From the NCBI RefSeq assembly GCF_036711975.1, contig NC_091970.1:12035501-12099500 (forward strand): 64,000 bases of DNA, written 5' to 3'. The stretch comes from Onthophagus taurus (Eukaryota > Arthropoda > Insecta > Coleoptera > Scarabaeidae). The notes under the pieces are model-generated. The model did no database searches. It saw only the letters and a program-made list of their open reading frames with translations, and was not told where the DNA came from. Positions 55,607-64,000 of this stretch are shown here, piece by piece; the stretch's first letter is position 1; each line of letters opens with the position of its first letter. The position numbers and the translations under genes are program-made.

Positions 55607-55640
55607 TCCTCGAATTATTCACTAATCAGAAAATAAACTA

Positions 55641-56204
55641 ATAATAAATCTCGTAAACAAGTCGTCTTTAGGCGGAGCGAAATAAACGTACACCTCACGC
55701 ATCAGACATTTTTCTACTTATTTTGGTGATAAGTCGTCTTGTTTGTGGACACCAACTTCCTCCAATAAACTCTCCCTTTGTTTAGCTGTCAAAAAATATC
55801 CAATAATGATCTCGATTAACGCTGTTTCCCCATTAAGCGGGGTTACCCAGTAATATGAAATCAAACTTTAAAAATATTATACTACATTCTTTTGTAATAA
55901 AAGGGAAATTAAACGTTTTTTGAATGATGTTTCGTTTATTAATAAATAACTCTTATTAAGAGTTATATGCCATTATAGGTAATTTAACCAGAGCTTTTCA
56001 AAATAAACGATTTATAAAACACATAATTTCTTACCTGAAGTCTCCAATGAGATTGCACTGGTGGATGTTGAAGCAACCTAAAGTCCCATATCTGCATATG
56101 GAGTAGTGGGCGTGTTATTCGAAGCACTTGAAGTACTGACTTCTAAGTAATGATATCCTACATGTGAAAAAAAATGCCTCAGTCCTAACAACATTTTGAT
56201 AATT
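55641..56204. other. Probable LINE leader and a Ser/Thr-rich coding-like stretch
   Basis: 55641-55860 may be the 5' untranslated part of retro D. On the minus strand 56157-56036 reads VSTSSASNNTPTTPYADM and, after a TAG, VASTSTSAISLETS. It is followed by a good splice donor (CAG/GTAAGA), which fits a linker exon downstream of the THAP exon at 56205-56472. Phases do not match cleanly, so this is tentative. Confidence 0.35.
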
Positions 56205-56472
56205 TTATACACATACTGGCAAATTTAATGATGGTACTACTCCTTTCAACAATTTGTCGTTACGTCCAACATCCTCTCGTCGAAAAGGCTTATCACAAAC
56301 CCGAAAATTATTATAAACCCTCAAGTGTTCACACTGAAGCAGGTTTTCTCGCACACAACATAAAACCCATCTTTGATATATTTCTGGATACATTTGTGGG
56401 TTTGGAAATCGGTAGAAACTTCCATACCTTTGTACGCATCCTTTTTACACTAATGGCGCAACTTTTTGACAT
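56205..56472 (-). pseudogene. Degenerate THAP-domain exon
   Basis: The minus-strand ATG at 56470-56472 begins MSKSCAIS, as THAP domains do. After a frameshift it continues FYRFPNPQMYPEIYQRW, matching the FPxxPxxxxxW core, then VCDKPFRREDVGRNDKLL and KGVVPSLNLP, matching the C-terminal AVPTLxLP box. Two zinc-ligand faults are visible: the second Cys is lost at the frameshift, and the His of the C-x2-H pair is Pro (CDKPF). GTATGT directly after NLP is a strong splice donor. THAP domains are the DNA-binding part of P-element-type transposases and THAP proteins. This exon lies 6 kb from, and downstream of, the P/THAP9-like gene at the right edge, so the two are not one gene in this arrangement. 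Confidence 0.6.
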
Positions 56473-57640
56473 TTTCTGCTACAAGAAAATAAGATGCATA
56501 TATATTTATTTTACAAATAAAAACGGTTCCATAATCAATGTTTAAATTTCAGACGTTTTTTATGAGCATTAGTTTCCATATTATTTTAAGGGCAACTTAT
56601 ATTTAAAAATTTATTATGCAACTGGAGATCATAATATAATATGAAATAAATAAAAAAAAGTATATCAAATGTACTTACCACGAATAAAATTTCGTAAATT
56701 TCTTTTTGTAATTCGCTACGGTAATGGAAGCTATAACAGTACTCAAACGGGTGCTGTAATGAAATTTTAGTAACATTTTATGGAATCAGTTCAAGTTGGT
56801 GACATTGGGTCATTAATTTTTCTAGTTGTCAATGTGACAATTTTTGTCTATGGATGTTTAAACACGTTCTTAGCATCAAATACAAGGTCCACAATGATGA
56901 GGACATTGACTCTGAGCAATTTCTCTTATTTTGGGAAGTGTACATCAAAAATTTTTTTCAGGTGAATATATTTTGTGTTTTGACAGTTTCTAATTGTCAA
57001 TTCAAAGTTTCTCTTTTCAAGTGTTCCGGTGTTACCAACTGCTACATACCTATTTCCCTACATTGCCAAAATTTATTTTATTTTTGTTAAAAAAAAGTAT
57101 AAAAACGCGAATTACAAAAAATAGCATAAAAAACACGTTTCATAAGACTTAAAGCACTCATTCATTAAAAAACTCGTGGCTTCGCCACTCGTTTTTCAAC
57201 TTGAATTCGTGCATTTCAAGCGTGTCTTACGAAACTTGTTTTTTAATATACTATTAAAATTTACTATCAAATACAAAACCGCATCAAAACACTAACCAAC
57301 TTGACAATCAACTTAGAAAACAGTAGAAAAACAAATTGACGAAACGATTACTTAAATCCTAAAATATTTATTAATTTAAACTGCCAAGATAAAGTAGATA
57401 TCTACATAATATAATGCAATATAACGCCATCTATCCCGTCGGCCCGATACTAAAAATGACGTCACTTTGTACGAACACGACGTTAATAAGTGCCAGGGGT
57501 ATGGGTAAGACTACAAAAATAAATTATGACACATTAAAAGTGAGGTTATTTTGCCCGTGACAGAATTGGGAGATTTTTCAACGATGGATTTTCTCTATTT
57601 TGTTGAAAAGACGGTCAACGGAAAAATATTGTAACTAACG
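56473..57640. other. No gene recognised
   Basis: A plus-strand frame near 56854-56965 (IKYKVHNDEDIDSEQFLLFW) has a balanced composition but no family I know. At about 57165-57210 is a short palindromic segment (CTCGTGGCTTCGCCACTCG). The rest is AT-rich. Confidence 0.4.
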
Positions 57641-57646
57641 GTACGT

Positions 57647-59394
57647 TCACACACATACTGTTTACAGGACCGTTTTTTGCGGATCCGATTTTATTTCTGC
57701 GAAGACGTATATATCATGCACCAGTCACTCGTATTCATAGATAAGATATAATATATTTGTTATATAGATGGGCAACTATAAACGTTTGATTGAAATGCGC
57801 AATTAGTTTTGGATACTGTCACCTACAGCGCTGAAATCATTGGCAGGCGGGAAATATAAATTAAATTTGTTATTTGAAAGGTTTATCGATGATTTTTTAC
57901 GAAAGCATTGCTTGGCGACAAAACTTTACAAACTGTGCAAAACTTTAAACACATTAAATTTTGTCGTTTACAATGTTTTACAAAAAAACATCAAAAAAAC
58001 ATGACTAGGTATTAAATTATTATTTGGTACAGGGTTTATTAAAAAGTCTTTAAATGACTAACAAAGACTTTATTCTTTAATTTTTTTATTATTATTTTTA
58101 CCACATCGTTTCGTTTTAATTTTATTGCATTTATCCAATGCTGCTTCCGCATCAATCGAGGTGTACTTATTATAAAGCAACAACAACAAATCGCTTTTTC
58201 TTCAAATCGCTAGCAACTCTTCCACTGTACACAATACAACGCAATCAAAAATAGTATGTCAAACCTGGTCAAACCAGTCAAACTGACAACTCAAAAAATT
58301 GCCAAAATGGGTTCTGTAATCGAAAGCAACGCCATAAGTGACAGTATCCAGAATTAAACGTATGTTCCCAACTTCATTAATACGAGCATGCACCAGTCAC
58401 TCGTATTAATGAAGTTGGCTTTTTCTTCAAATCGCTAGCAACTCTTCCACTGTACACAATACAACGCAATCAAAAATATTAGTATGTCAAACCTGGTCAA
58501 ACCAGTCAAACTAACAACACAAAAAATTGCCAAAATGGGTTCTGTAATCGAAAGCAACGCCATAAGTGACAGTATCCAGAATTAAACATGCACCAGTCAC
58601 TCGTATTAATGAAGTTGGGAACATATGTACGTTTAATTCTGGATACTGTCACTTATGGCGTTGCTTTCGATTACAGAACCCATTTTGGCAATTTTTTGTG
58701 TTGTTAGTTTGACTGGTTTGACCAGGTTTGACATACTAATATTTTTGATTGCGTTGTATTGTGTACAGTGGAAGAGTTGCTAGCGATTTGAAGAAAAAGC
58801 GATTTGTTGTTGTTGCTTTATAATAAGTACACCTCGATTGATGCGGAAGCAGCATTAGATAAATGCAATAAAATTAAAAGGAAACGATGTGGTAAAAATA
58901 ATAATAAAAAAATTAAAGAATAAAGTCTTTGTTATTCATTTAAAGACTTTTTAATAAACCCTGTACCAAATAATAATTTAATACCTAGTCATGTTTTTTT
59001 GATGTTTTTTTGTAAAACATTGTAAACGACAAAATTTAATGTGTTTAAAGTTTTGCACAGTTTGTAAAGTTTTGTCGCCAAGCAATGCTTTCGTAAAAAA
59101 TCATCGATAAACCTTTCAAATAACAAATTTAATTTATATTTCCCGCCTGCCAATGATTTCAGCGCTGTAGGTGACAGTATCCAAAACTAATTGCGCATTT
59201 CAATCAAACGTTTATAGTTGCCCATCTATATAACAAATATATTATATCTTATCTATGGTATATATTTAAATGGGCGCGTTCAAATACATGACAGTATACC
59301 GGATCCAGTAAAAAATACTGATCATCACATCCAGTAGTGACGGATCGGAGAAAGAACGGTCCTGTAATATCGGGCCGCTGTGTGAACGTACCGT
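57647..59394. mobile_element. 1.75-kb foldback element with internal duplication
   Basis: The outer ends ACGGTACGTTCACACA and TGTGTGAACGTACCGT are exact inverses, with AACT-like flanks. Inside, arms of about 600 bases pair (57760-58370 with 58600-59240), sharing GATGGGCAACTATAAACG, GGCAGGCGGGAAATATAAAT and TGCTTCCGCATCAATCGAG. The innermost ~170 bases of the left arm are repeated directly (58199-58365, again 58422-58590). Each ends in GCACCAGTCACTCGTATTAA. No transposase; superfamily unknown. Confidence 0.85.
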
Positions 59395-60012
59395 AACTCG
59401 TATATTAAAATGCGATTAATTATCTCAATAATTAACGCGTTCGCTTCGCTTCGCTCGCTCACGCGTTAAAATATCTCGATAATTAATCGCCTTCATTAAT
59501 AGACTTATTGGTTAAATAACTATTATCTACGACTGCTCGGATAAGTCATTACCGCACTCATTTGAGGCGATTTGAGTTACGTAATGTGTTCATTACCGCA
59601 CTGGTTTCATTACGTAACGTATTTTTAGCCCAATACAAACGAGCAACAATACAAAAGAAAAAGTGCTACCTATTTAAAGAGAAACAATACTATTTATTAT
59701 AAACATTAACAGGCCTATTTTGTAACTCTCAACGACGTCGTTACGAGTCGTTTGTCGTTTATGAACGACAATTCGTATTTTGTAACTTCTAACCACATCG
59801 TTGCCTAAAGACTTTGAGGTTAGGTTTGGTCGTTAGGTAACGATACTGAGATAGCAGTCGTTTGTATGTCGTTTATGTGATTAGCAGAAAGAATCAAGTT
59901 ATTTTATTCCGGATCAAAGATATATTGTGAGGTGATGGATGCAGAAAGAAGATAAAAAACGTGAGACTACCTACATATACATTTAATTATATCATAATTT
60001 TATGTATTAATT
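59395..60012. other. Flank and possible 5' region of the Harbinger element, no gene
   Basis: 59410-59505 is a palindromic stretch (GCGATTAATTATCTCAATAATTAACGCG against its inverse). 59720-59830 has repeated ACGACGTCGTT/GTCGTTTATGAACGAC words that could be element-end sequence. No matching inverted end was found on the right, so the Harbinger borders are unknown. Confidence 0.4.
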
Positions 60013-61013
60013 ATGTATTATTTTATGTTATTAATGTATATTAGGAATGAAAATAAATTGTATATGCGACGATTGAGAGATGTGAGCAACCCATTTGAAA
60101 CGCCAGATGACATTTTTCGAAAATTGTATAGATTTCCAGTAAATTTGGCCCATGAATTTTTTCTTGAGCTGAGTCCTTTTCTTGAAGCCGGTACAAGAAT
60201 TACAAGAATACCGACAACATTACGATTTATTGTAGCATTACATTTTTATGCTCAAGGAAGCTATCAAAAATCTGCAGGAACAGACAACCGTTGCTCAATG
60301 TCTCAGTCACCTGTCAGCAAATGCATAAAAAGTATCACTGACGTAATATTACACCATTTTTCGGGAAGATATCTTAAATTTCCAACAACTTTAGAGGAAA
60401 TTACTGCAATAAAGAATGGGTTTTCCCAAAACTTTAATTTTCCTGGGGTAATAGGAGTTATAGATGGAACTCACATCGCAATTGTACCTCCAGTATTTGG
60501 TAGATTTCCACCACGTGCGGTTTTCTTGAATCGTAAAAATTATTATAGTATTAATTGTCAAATAATTTGCGATTCAGATTTGAAAATATTGGCACTTTGT
60601 CCTAAATATCCGGGAAGTGTCCACAATTCAGCAATATGGATGATGAGCAATATTTATAGGGAACTAACAAGTCGTTACAGAAATGGAGAAAGGAGTTCTT
60701 GGTTGCTGGGGGACTCAGAATATCCATTACAGCCCTTCTTACTGACACCTGTGTTGAATACAGTAGAAGGTACACCTGAAGGACAGTACAATAGAACTTT
60801 ATGTTTGACAAGAAGTTGTGTTGAGAGATGCATCGGAGTTTGGAAGGCAACACGTTCAGGTGCCTTGTAAAGGACAGAACGTTACACTATAGCCCAAGTA
60901 GTGCAGCAAAAATAACTATAGCTTGTGCAACTTTATATAACATTCTTAAAATTGCAAATGTAGATGTTGCTAATGAAGCACCTGATGAAAATGAAGATGA
61001 ATTGTGTGATTAG
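60013..61013 (+). pseudogene. PIF/Harbinger nuclease (HARBI1-like), one frameshift
   Basis: The ATG at 60013 is tentative; the conserved part starts about NENKLYMRRLRDVSNPF. An N-terminal helical/HTH region (TTLRFIVALHFYAQGSYQKS, SQSPVSKCIKSIT) precedes the DDE_4 nuclease: GVIDGTHIAIVPP with the first Asp, KYPGSVHNSAIW, LLGDSEYPLQPFLL with the second Asp, and ERCIGVWK with the Glu. A one-base deletion near 60858 moves the frame; RCLVKDRTLHYSPSSAAKI then continues to TAG at 61011. Total about 333 codons, normal for the family. The active site is complete and the only fault is a one-base indel, so a recent or still-active lineage is plausible. It is convergent with the Myb/SANT-like partner at 61344-62067. 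Confidence 0.92.
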
Positions 61014-61192
61014 GAATTATTTTCAATAAATTTAGTTGCAATAGTTTTAAACATTTTTTATTTAAAAAAACTAAAACAAAAATATTCATTAAGAAAAAAC
61101 CATATCACAAAAAAAACTAAAATAAAAATATTCATTAGAAAATAACTGATATCACAAAAAATTAAGATTAAATTACACCTAGAATTCGCTAT

Positions 61193-61345
61193 ACTGCCGG
61201 GGCAAAAGGTCATAAGTCTATTTTTTTTAAATATGCGTTATTCTTCATATTGTACAATTGTATCAACATGAAGAATTCAAATTTGCCTCAAACACCATAT
61301 AAAAAAAAATAGATTTATGACCTTTTGCCCTGGCAGTAGCGAATT
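61193..61345. repeat. Hairpin between the convergent Harbinger genes
   Basis: AATTCGCTATACTGCCGGGG... pairs with ...CCCTGGCAGTAGCGAATT over about 45 bases each side, with a loop of about 60. The right arm's last two bases fall in the stop codon of the minus-strand gene. It could be a MITE or a shared 3' end structure. Confidence 0.85.
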
Positions 61346-62067
61346 AGTCTTCATCTTCTATGTTTACATTATATTTTAGCTCCATCTTTAGCCTCATGAG
61401 CTGCACCTCTTGTTTTTTAACTCTACTAATTGTTTAAAATTTAAGTTTATTTCCTCAAGGGTATTAGAATCAGTTTTTTTTTTCTTTAAAGAGTTTGAAA
61501 GTTTTTGCTGCTCTTTATTTTTTTCTTGATCCACAGCAACTGCAATATTTTCATTATTATTTATTCCTATTTCTGGCACACCTTCCATTCCTTCTATAAC
61601 AACCTCGCCTGTCAGATATAGTAGTTTTTTTTCAATTTCGGAAAGTTCGCGTTCTGGTGCACCTTTATTTCCTGTCTCAGTATAGCTGTTTTTAATTATC
61701 CTTGCCCTTTTACGGACTTGGCTTTTCCAATCTACGAAAACCTAAAATAAAATAATAAACACTTATTCCAGAACATTATATAATTATTTACTCTCTTCCA
61801 TTCATTTAAGGATTTCTGAGGTCCGCCACTAGAATTTAAACTATTAACTAAGTCCTCCCAACATTTGGTGAGCGCATTTGGGTGATCAGGAGTAACTTTG
61901 TTCTCTCTAAAATATTTATTTGTTTCCAACATATTGATGTATAGTTCGTATTGGTTTTGAGTGGTTCTCACTCTACGTCTTTTTGCTGGTGTCTCTAATC
62001 TAAAATATATTTTTTTAATAACAAAAACATTTTGCTTTATTACAATATTTTGTATTTACCCGGCCAT
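61344..62067 (-). pseudogene. Myb/SANT-like partner protein of PIF/Harbinger, three exons, one frameshift
   Basis: Exon 1 is only 8 nt (62060-62067, ATGGCCGG). A 60-nt intron (62000-62059, GTAAAT...TTTTAG) leads to exon 2 (61792-61999, from LETPAKRRRVRTTQNQYELY to SLNEWKR). A 50-nt intron (61742-61791, GTAAAT...TTTTAG) leads to exon 3 (VFVDWKSQVRKRARIIKN...). Phases agree at both junctions. The product has a Myb/SANT/MADF-type domain in the first ~80 residues, a TGNKGAP hinge, and a charged coiled-coil C-terminus. One base missing in an A-run near 61422 moves the frame; the natural end, EVQLMRLKMELKYN to IEDED, stops at 61344. In this superfamily such proteins bind element ends and help the nuclease reach the nucleus. 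Confidence 0.85.
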
Positions 62068-62754
62068 TCTTTAAATATATTCTATTATAATTATAGTATT
62101 ATAATTTTTATTTTTTTTTTATTTTGATATTTGCGAGAACACAGGCTGTGACACAGGTACACAGGTTTTAGGTTGATTGAGGTTATGTTGTTAGTTCAAA
62201 CCATGTTCAAATCACAGAACAGTAGTATAGAGAAGTGCGCACTCTGTGTTAAAATAAGAGCAACACTACCCCCTCCAGATTCGTATGGCACACCCGCGGG
62301 AAATTTGATTTCTATATACTTTCCTTTCACTTCTCTATTTTCCTAAATTGAATTCTTTATTTCAAAAACCACCAAAAAGTGCCATTTTAAAATATTTGGC
62401 ATTTTTTAGTTGGCTTTAGAAATAAAAATTCAATTTATTTCATGTTGTAGTTTTTATGTATTGAGAAATAATAACACAAAACACGTTATGTTGGGAATTT
62501 AAAATTTATATTAAAACAAAAATTTAAATACAAAAATAACATATATTGTTTTTAAAAAATATATGAATAAATAAACAAATATAAATACAATATAATACAA
62601 CAAAAACTTAAAAATCATTTTAAACAAAATATAAAAAAAAACTTAACCATCTTTGATAAAATAATACTTCTTGGTAAAAATAAATCTTGTATTCTTCTTC
62701 CATGTATATTGCACCCATGCTCACATAAAACAAAATAAACTGTTAGGAACATTC
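62068..62754. other. No gene recognised
   Basis: AT-rich spacer between the Harbinger partner gene and the P/THAP9-like gene, with long A/T tracts at about 62500-62650. I see no terminal inverted repeat or tandem structure. Confidence 0.5.
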
Positions 62755-64000
62755 TTAATGCTTTTTTTTTTTTAACTTTCTCTTGTTGACTTCGTTAATA
62801 TTCTTATCTTTTAAATATTTATATACATTTAAACGAATACATTTATCCATAATCAAACATTTAATATCATGAATTTGACAAAATTGATAAGAATTAAAGA
62901 AGTCTACATTAGAATTTTTAAATGTGCTCTCAATTGGGCTTAAGTGACCATACTTATCAAGAAATTGATACATTCTTTCATGGACTGCATCCACCATCTT
63001 AATAAGCTCGTCACTTGCATAATTTAAATGTGTCTCATTGTTATACTCCTTGAAAGAAGTAAACAAATGATTCTCGTTACATTCTGCAGAATATAAATTT
63101 TCTCGGCACGTATCACAGTCCGGAATATGTATATTTTTCAGAAAATAACCAGCCACATAAGCCGTTGCTTGATTATCTTCTATACTTGGGTTTAGTTCGA
63201 TATCTGAGAAAACAGGATTTGAATCCATTTTATCACTAGAATGAAAATCCTCTGGAAAATGTACTAACAAATCTTGTAGGTTCCCCAAAGACTCACAATA
63301 ATCGTCTTGACAATTCCGTCCCCTACTTAAGGGTACAGAAAAGTTGTTAACGACAAGAGTCTTTAAGGCAGCTACAAATTGATGACATGTAGGATTAGTG
63401 TTAAAAAAGCCATGTTGGCGCACTTGACAAAATAAATTTTCCAGCGGATCTTGATTCAGTGATCTTAAAGAAAGAAACAAGACGCCTTTTTCACTTAAAT
63501 GATTCCAAAGGAAAATAACTGATCGTATGGTAGTCTGCCAACCTTTAAGAAATCTAACTGACTTTGTACAGTCCCTACCGTTCCGATCAATCATTTGCCA
63601 TTTGGTGATTTTAGGTAACAAATTGGACCAGAACTGTAAATGTGGGGAATCTTTTGATAACGCGCACCGAAACTCTTTACCATTTTTTGGATATCGAACC
63701 CACCCATTCAGCGAATCAAACAATTGATCCATCAAATGAACAAATTCGGCAGTAGCTAAAGATTCAGCAGGTAAATCTTTAGTTACATGAAATGTTTCTA
63801 TTGATGCAGTAACTGTGTGACTCAACTGAGCAGCAGCCACTTTCACCTTCATTTTAATATAACTATTATCAAAATTGAAATACTCTGATTTTAGTTTTGG
63901 CAACTGTTTGTAGGTTCTACGCTGCTGATCTAAATTGAAGGCAGACTGAATATGTACAAACTTTGCGCGCTTATTGCTTTCATACGCAATATCATATCGC
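62755..64000 (-). CDS. P-element/THAP9-like transposase, C-terminal part (continues beyond window)
   Basis: The frame is open from the right edge (RYDIAYESNKRAKFVHIQSA) to the stop at 62755, about 414 codons. The 5' end with the expected THAP domain and first catalytic residues is outside the window. Visible features: KGWQTTIRSVIFLWNHL; LNQDPLENLFCQVRQHGF, which matches the segment with the catalytic Glu of P/THAP9 transposases; a Cys-rich segment (AYVAGYFLKN, CDTCRENLYSAEC); and a C-terminal region with CQIHDIKCLIMDK ending in a Lys-rich tail. P/THAP9 enzymes are cut-and-paste transposases with an inserted nucleotide-binding region. No stop or frameshift is seen here, so this may be an intact gene or a host-kept derivative. 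Confidence 0.85.
   Translation of the reverse strand, partial: RYDIAYESNKRAKFVHIQSAFNLDQQRRTYKQLPKLKSEYFNFDNSYIKMKVKVAAAQLSHTVTASIETFHVTKDLPAESLATAEFVHLMDQLFDSLNGWVRYPKNGKEFRCALSKDSPHLQFWSNLLPKITKWQMIDRNGRDCTKSVRFLKGWQTTIRSVIFLWNHLSEKGVLFLSLRSLNQDPLENLFCQVRQHGFFNTNPTCHQFVAALKTLVVNNFSVPLSRGRNCQDDYCESLGNLQDLLVHFPEDFHSSDKMDSNPVFSDIELNPSIEDNQATAYVAGYFLKNIHIPDCDTCRENLYSAECNENHLFTSFKEYNNETHLNYASDELIKMVDAVHERMYQFLDKYGHLSPIESTFKNSNVDFFNSYQFCQIHDIKCLIMDKCIRLNVYKYLKDKNINEVNKRKLKKKKH

Larger units (their letters stand above)
49219..55640 (-). mobile_element. Jockey-like LINE (retro D), near full length
   Basis: On the minus strand ORF1 (55606-54929) is followed by ORF2 (54592 down to 49459) and a 3' end of repeated AATA units (TTTATTTATTTATTT on the plus strand at about 49208-49238). 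A palindromic mariner element (49564-51897) interrupts the ORF2 C-terminus. The 5' border is not fixed; sequence to about 55860 could be 5' untranslated region. Confidence 0.88.

Noticed and set aside
55227..55625. Plus-strand 132-codon Ser-rich frame
   Set aside because: Antisense of LINE ORF1.

Overview
The window looks like intergenic DNA from an AT-rich arthropod genome, most likely an insect. I infer this from short GT-AG introns of 50 and 60 nt, the mix of Tc1/mariner, PIF/Harbinger, P/THAP9-like, piggyBac-like, Jockey-like, RNase H-bearing LINE and Penelope-like sequence, and the absence of any recognisable single-copy host gene. The species cannot be named from this sequence. Almost every coding stretch belongs to a mobile element and nearly all are broken.

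Left third (1-27.5 kb). An IS630/Tc1-type transposon is cut by the window start. After old fragments comes a deep nest. A LINE (retro A) is split by a 22.2-kb unit at 4987-27186, flanked by the 10-bp duplication TTTGAGAAAC. Removing the unit and one repeat restores the LINE reading frame. Inside the unit sits a Tc1 element (5481-16068). Inside Tc1 sits an element with CACAGGAAAAAAT ends (6642-15351). Inside that sit two DD41D mariner-like elements, a short inverted-repeat element and a 2.7-kb element carrying an uncharacterised transposase-like gene with a GGQNRN motif. The rest of the unit holds an IS630-like copy, a LINE (retro B) with a PHD-finger ORF1, a palindromic element and a hAT-like relic.

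Middle (28-47 kb). A palindromic mariner derivative precedes a 9.6-kb element (30367-39938). This element has arms of about 3 kb and ends resembling those of the 22-kb unit (AAGTTAGCCCCC). Its central gene looks like a C19 (USP-type) ubiquitin peptidase. It is interrupted by two palindromic elements and by another IS630-like copy. Then come inverted Penelope-like pieces with hammerhead-like motifs, a TTAA-flanked short element filled with a 190-bp tandem repeat, and an RNase H-bearing LINE interrupted by a GIY-YIG Penelope fragment.

Right (47-64 kb). A Jockey-like LINE on the minus strand (49.2-55.6 kb) has ORF1, ORF2 and a palindromic mariner element near its C-terminus. A degenerate THAP exon, a 1.75-kb foldback element, and a PIF/Harbinger pair (nuclease plus spliced Myb/SANT-like partner, each with one frameshift) follow. 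The C-terminal half of a P/THAP9-like transposase runs off the right edge.

The genes form no pathway. The useful content is insertion history: several junctions are exact enough to give relative ages. The best candidate for something undescribed is the pair of long-arm elements with AAGTTAGCCCCC ends, one of which carries the peptidase-like gene.
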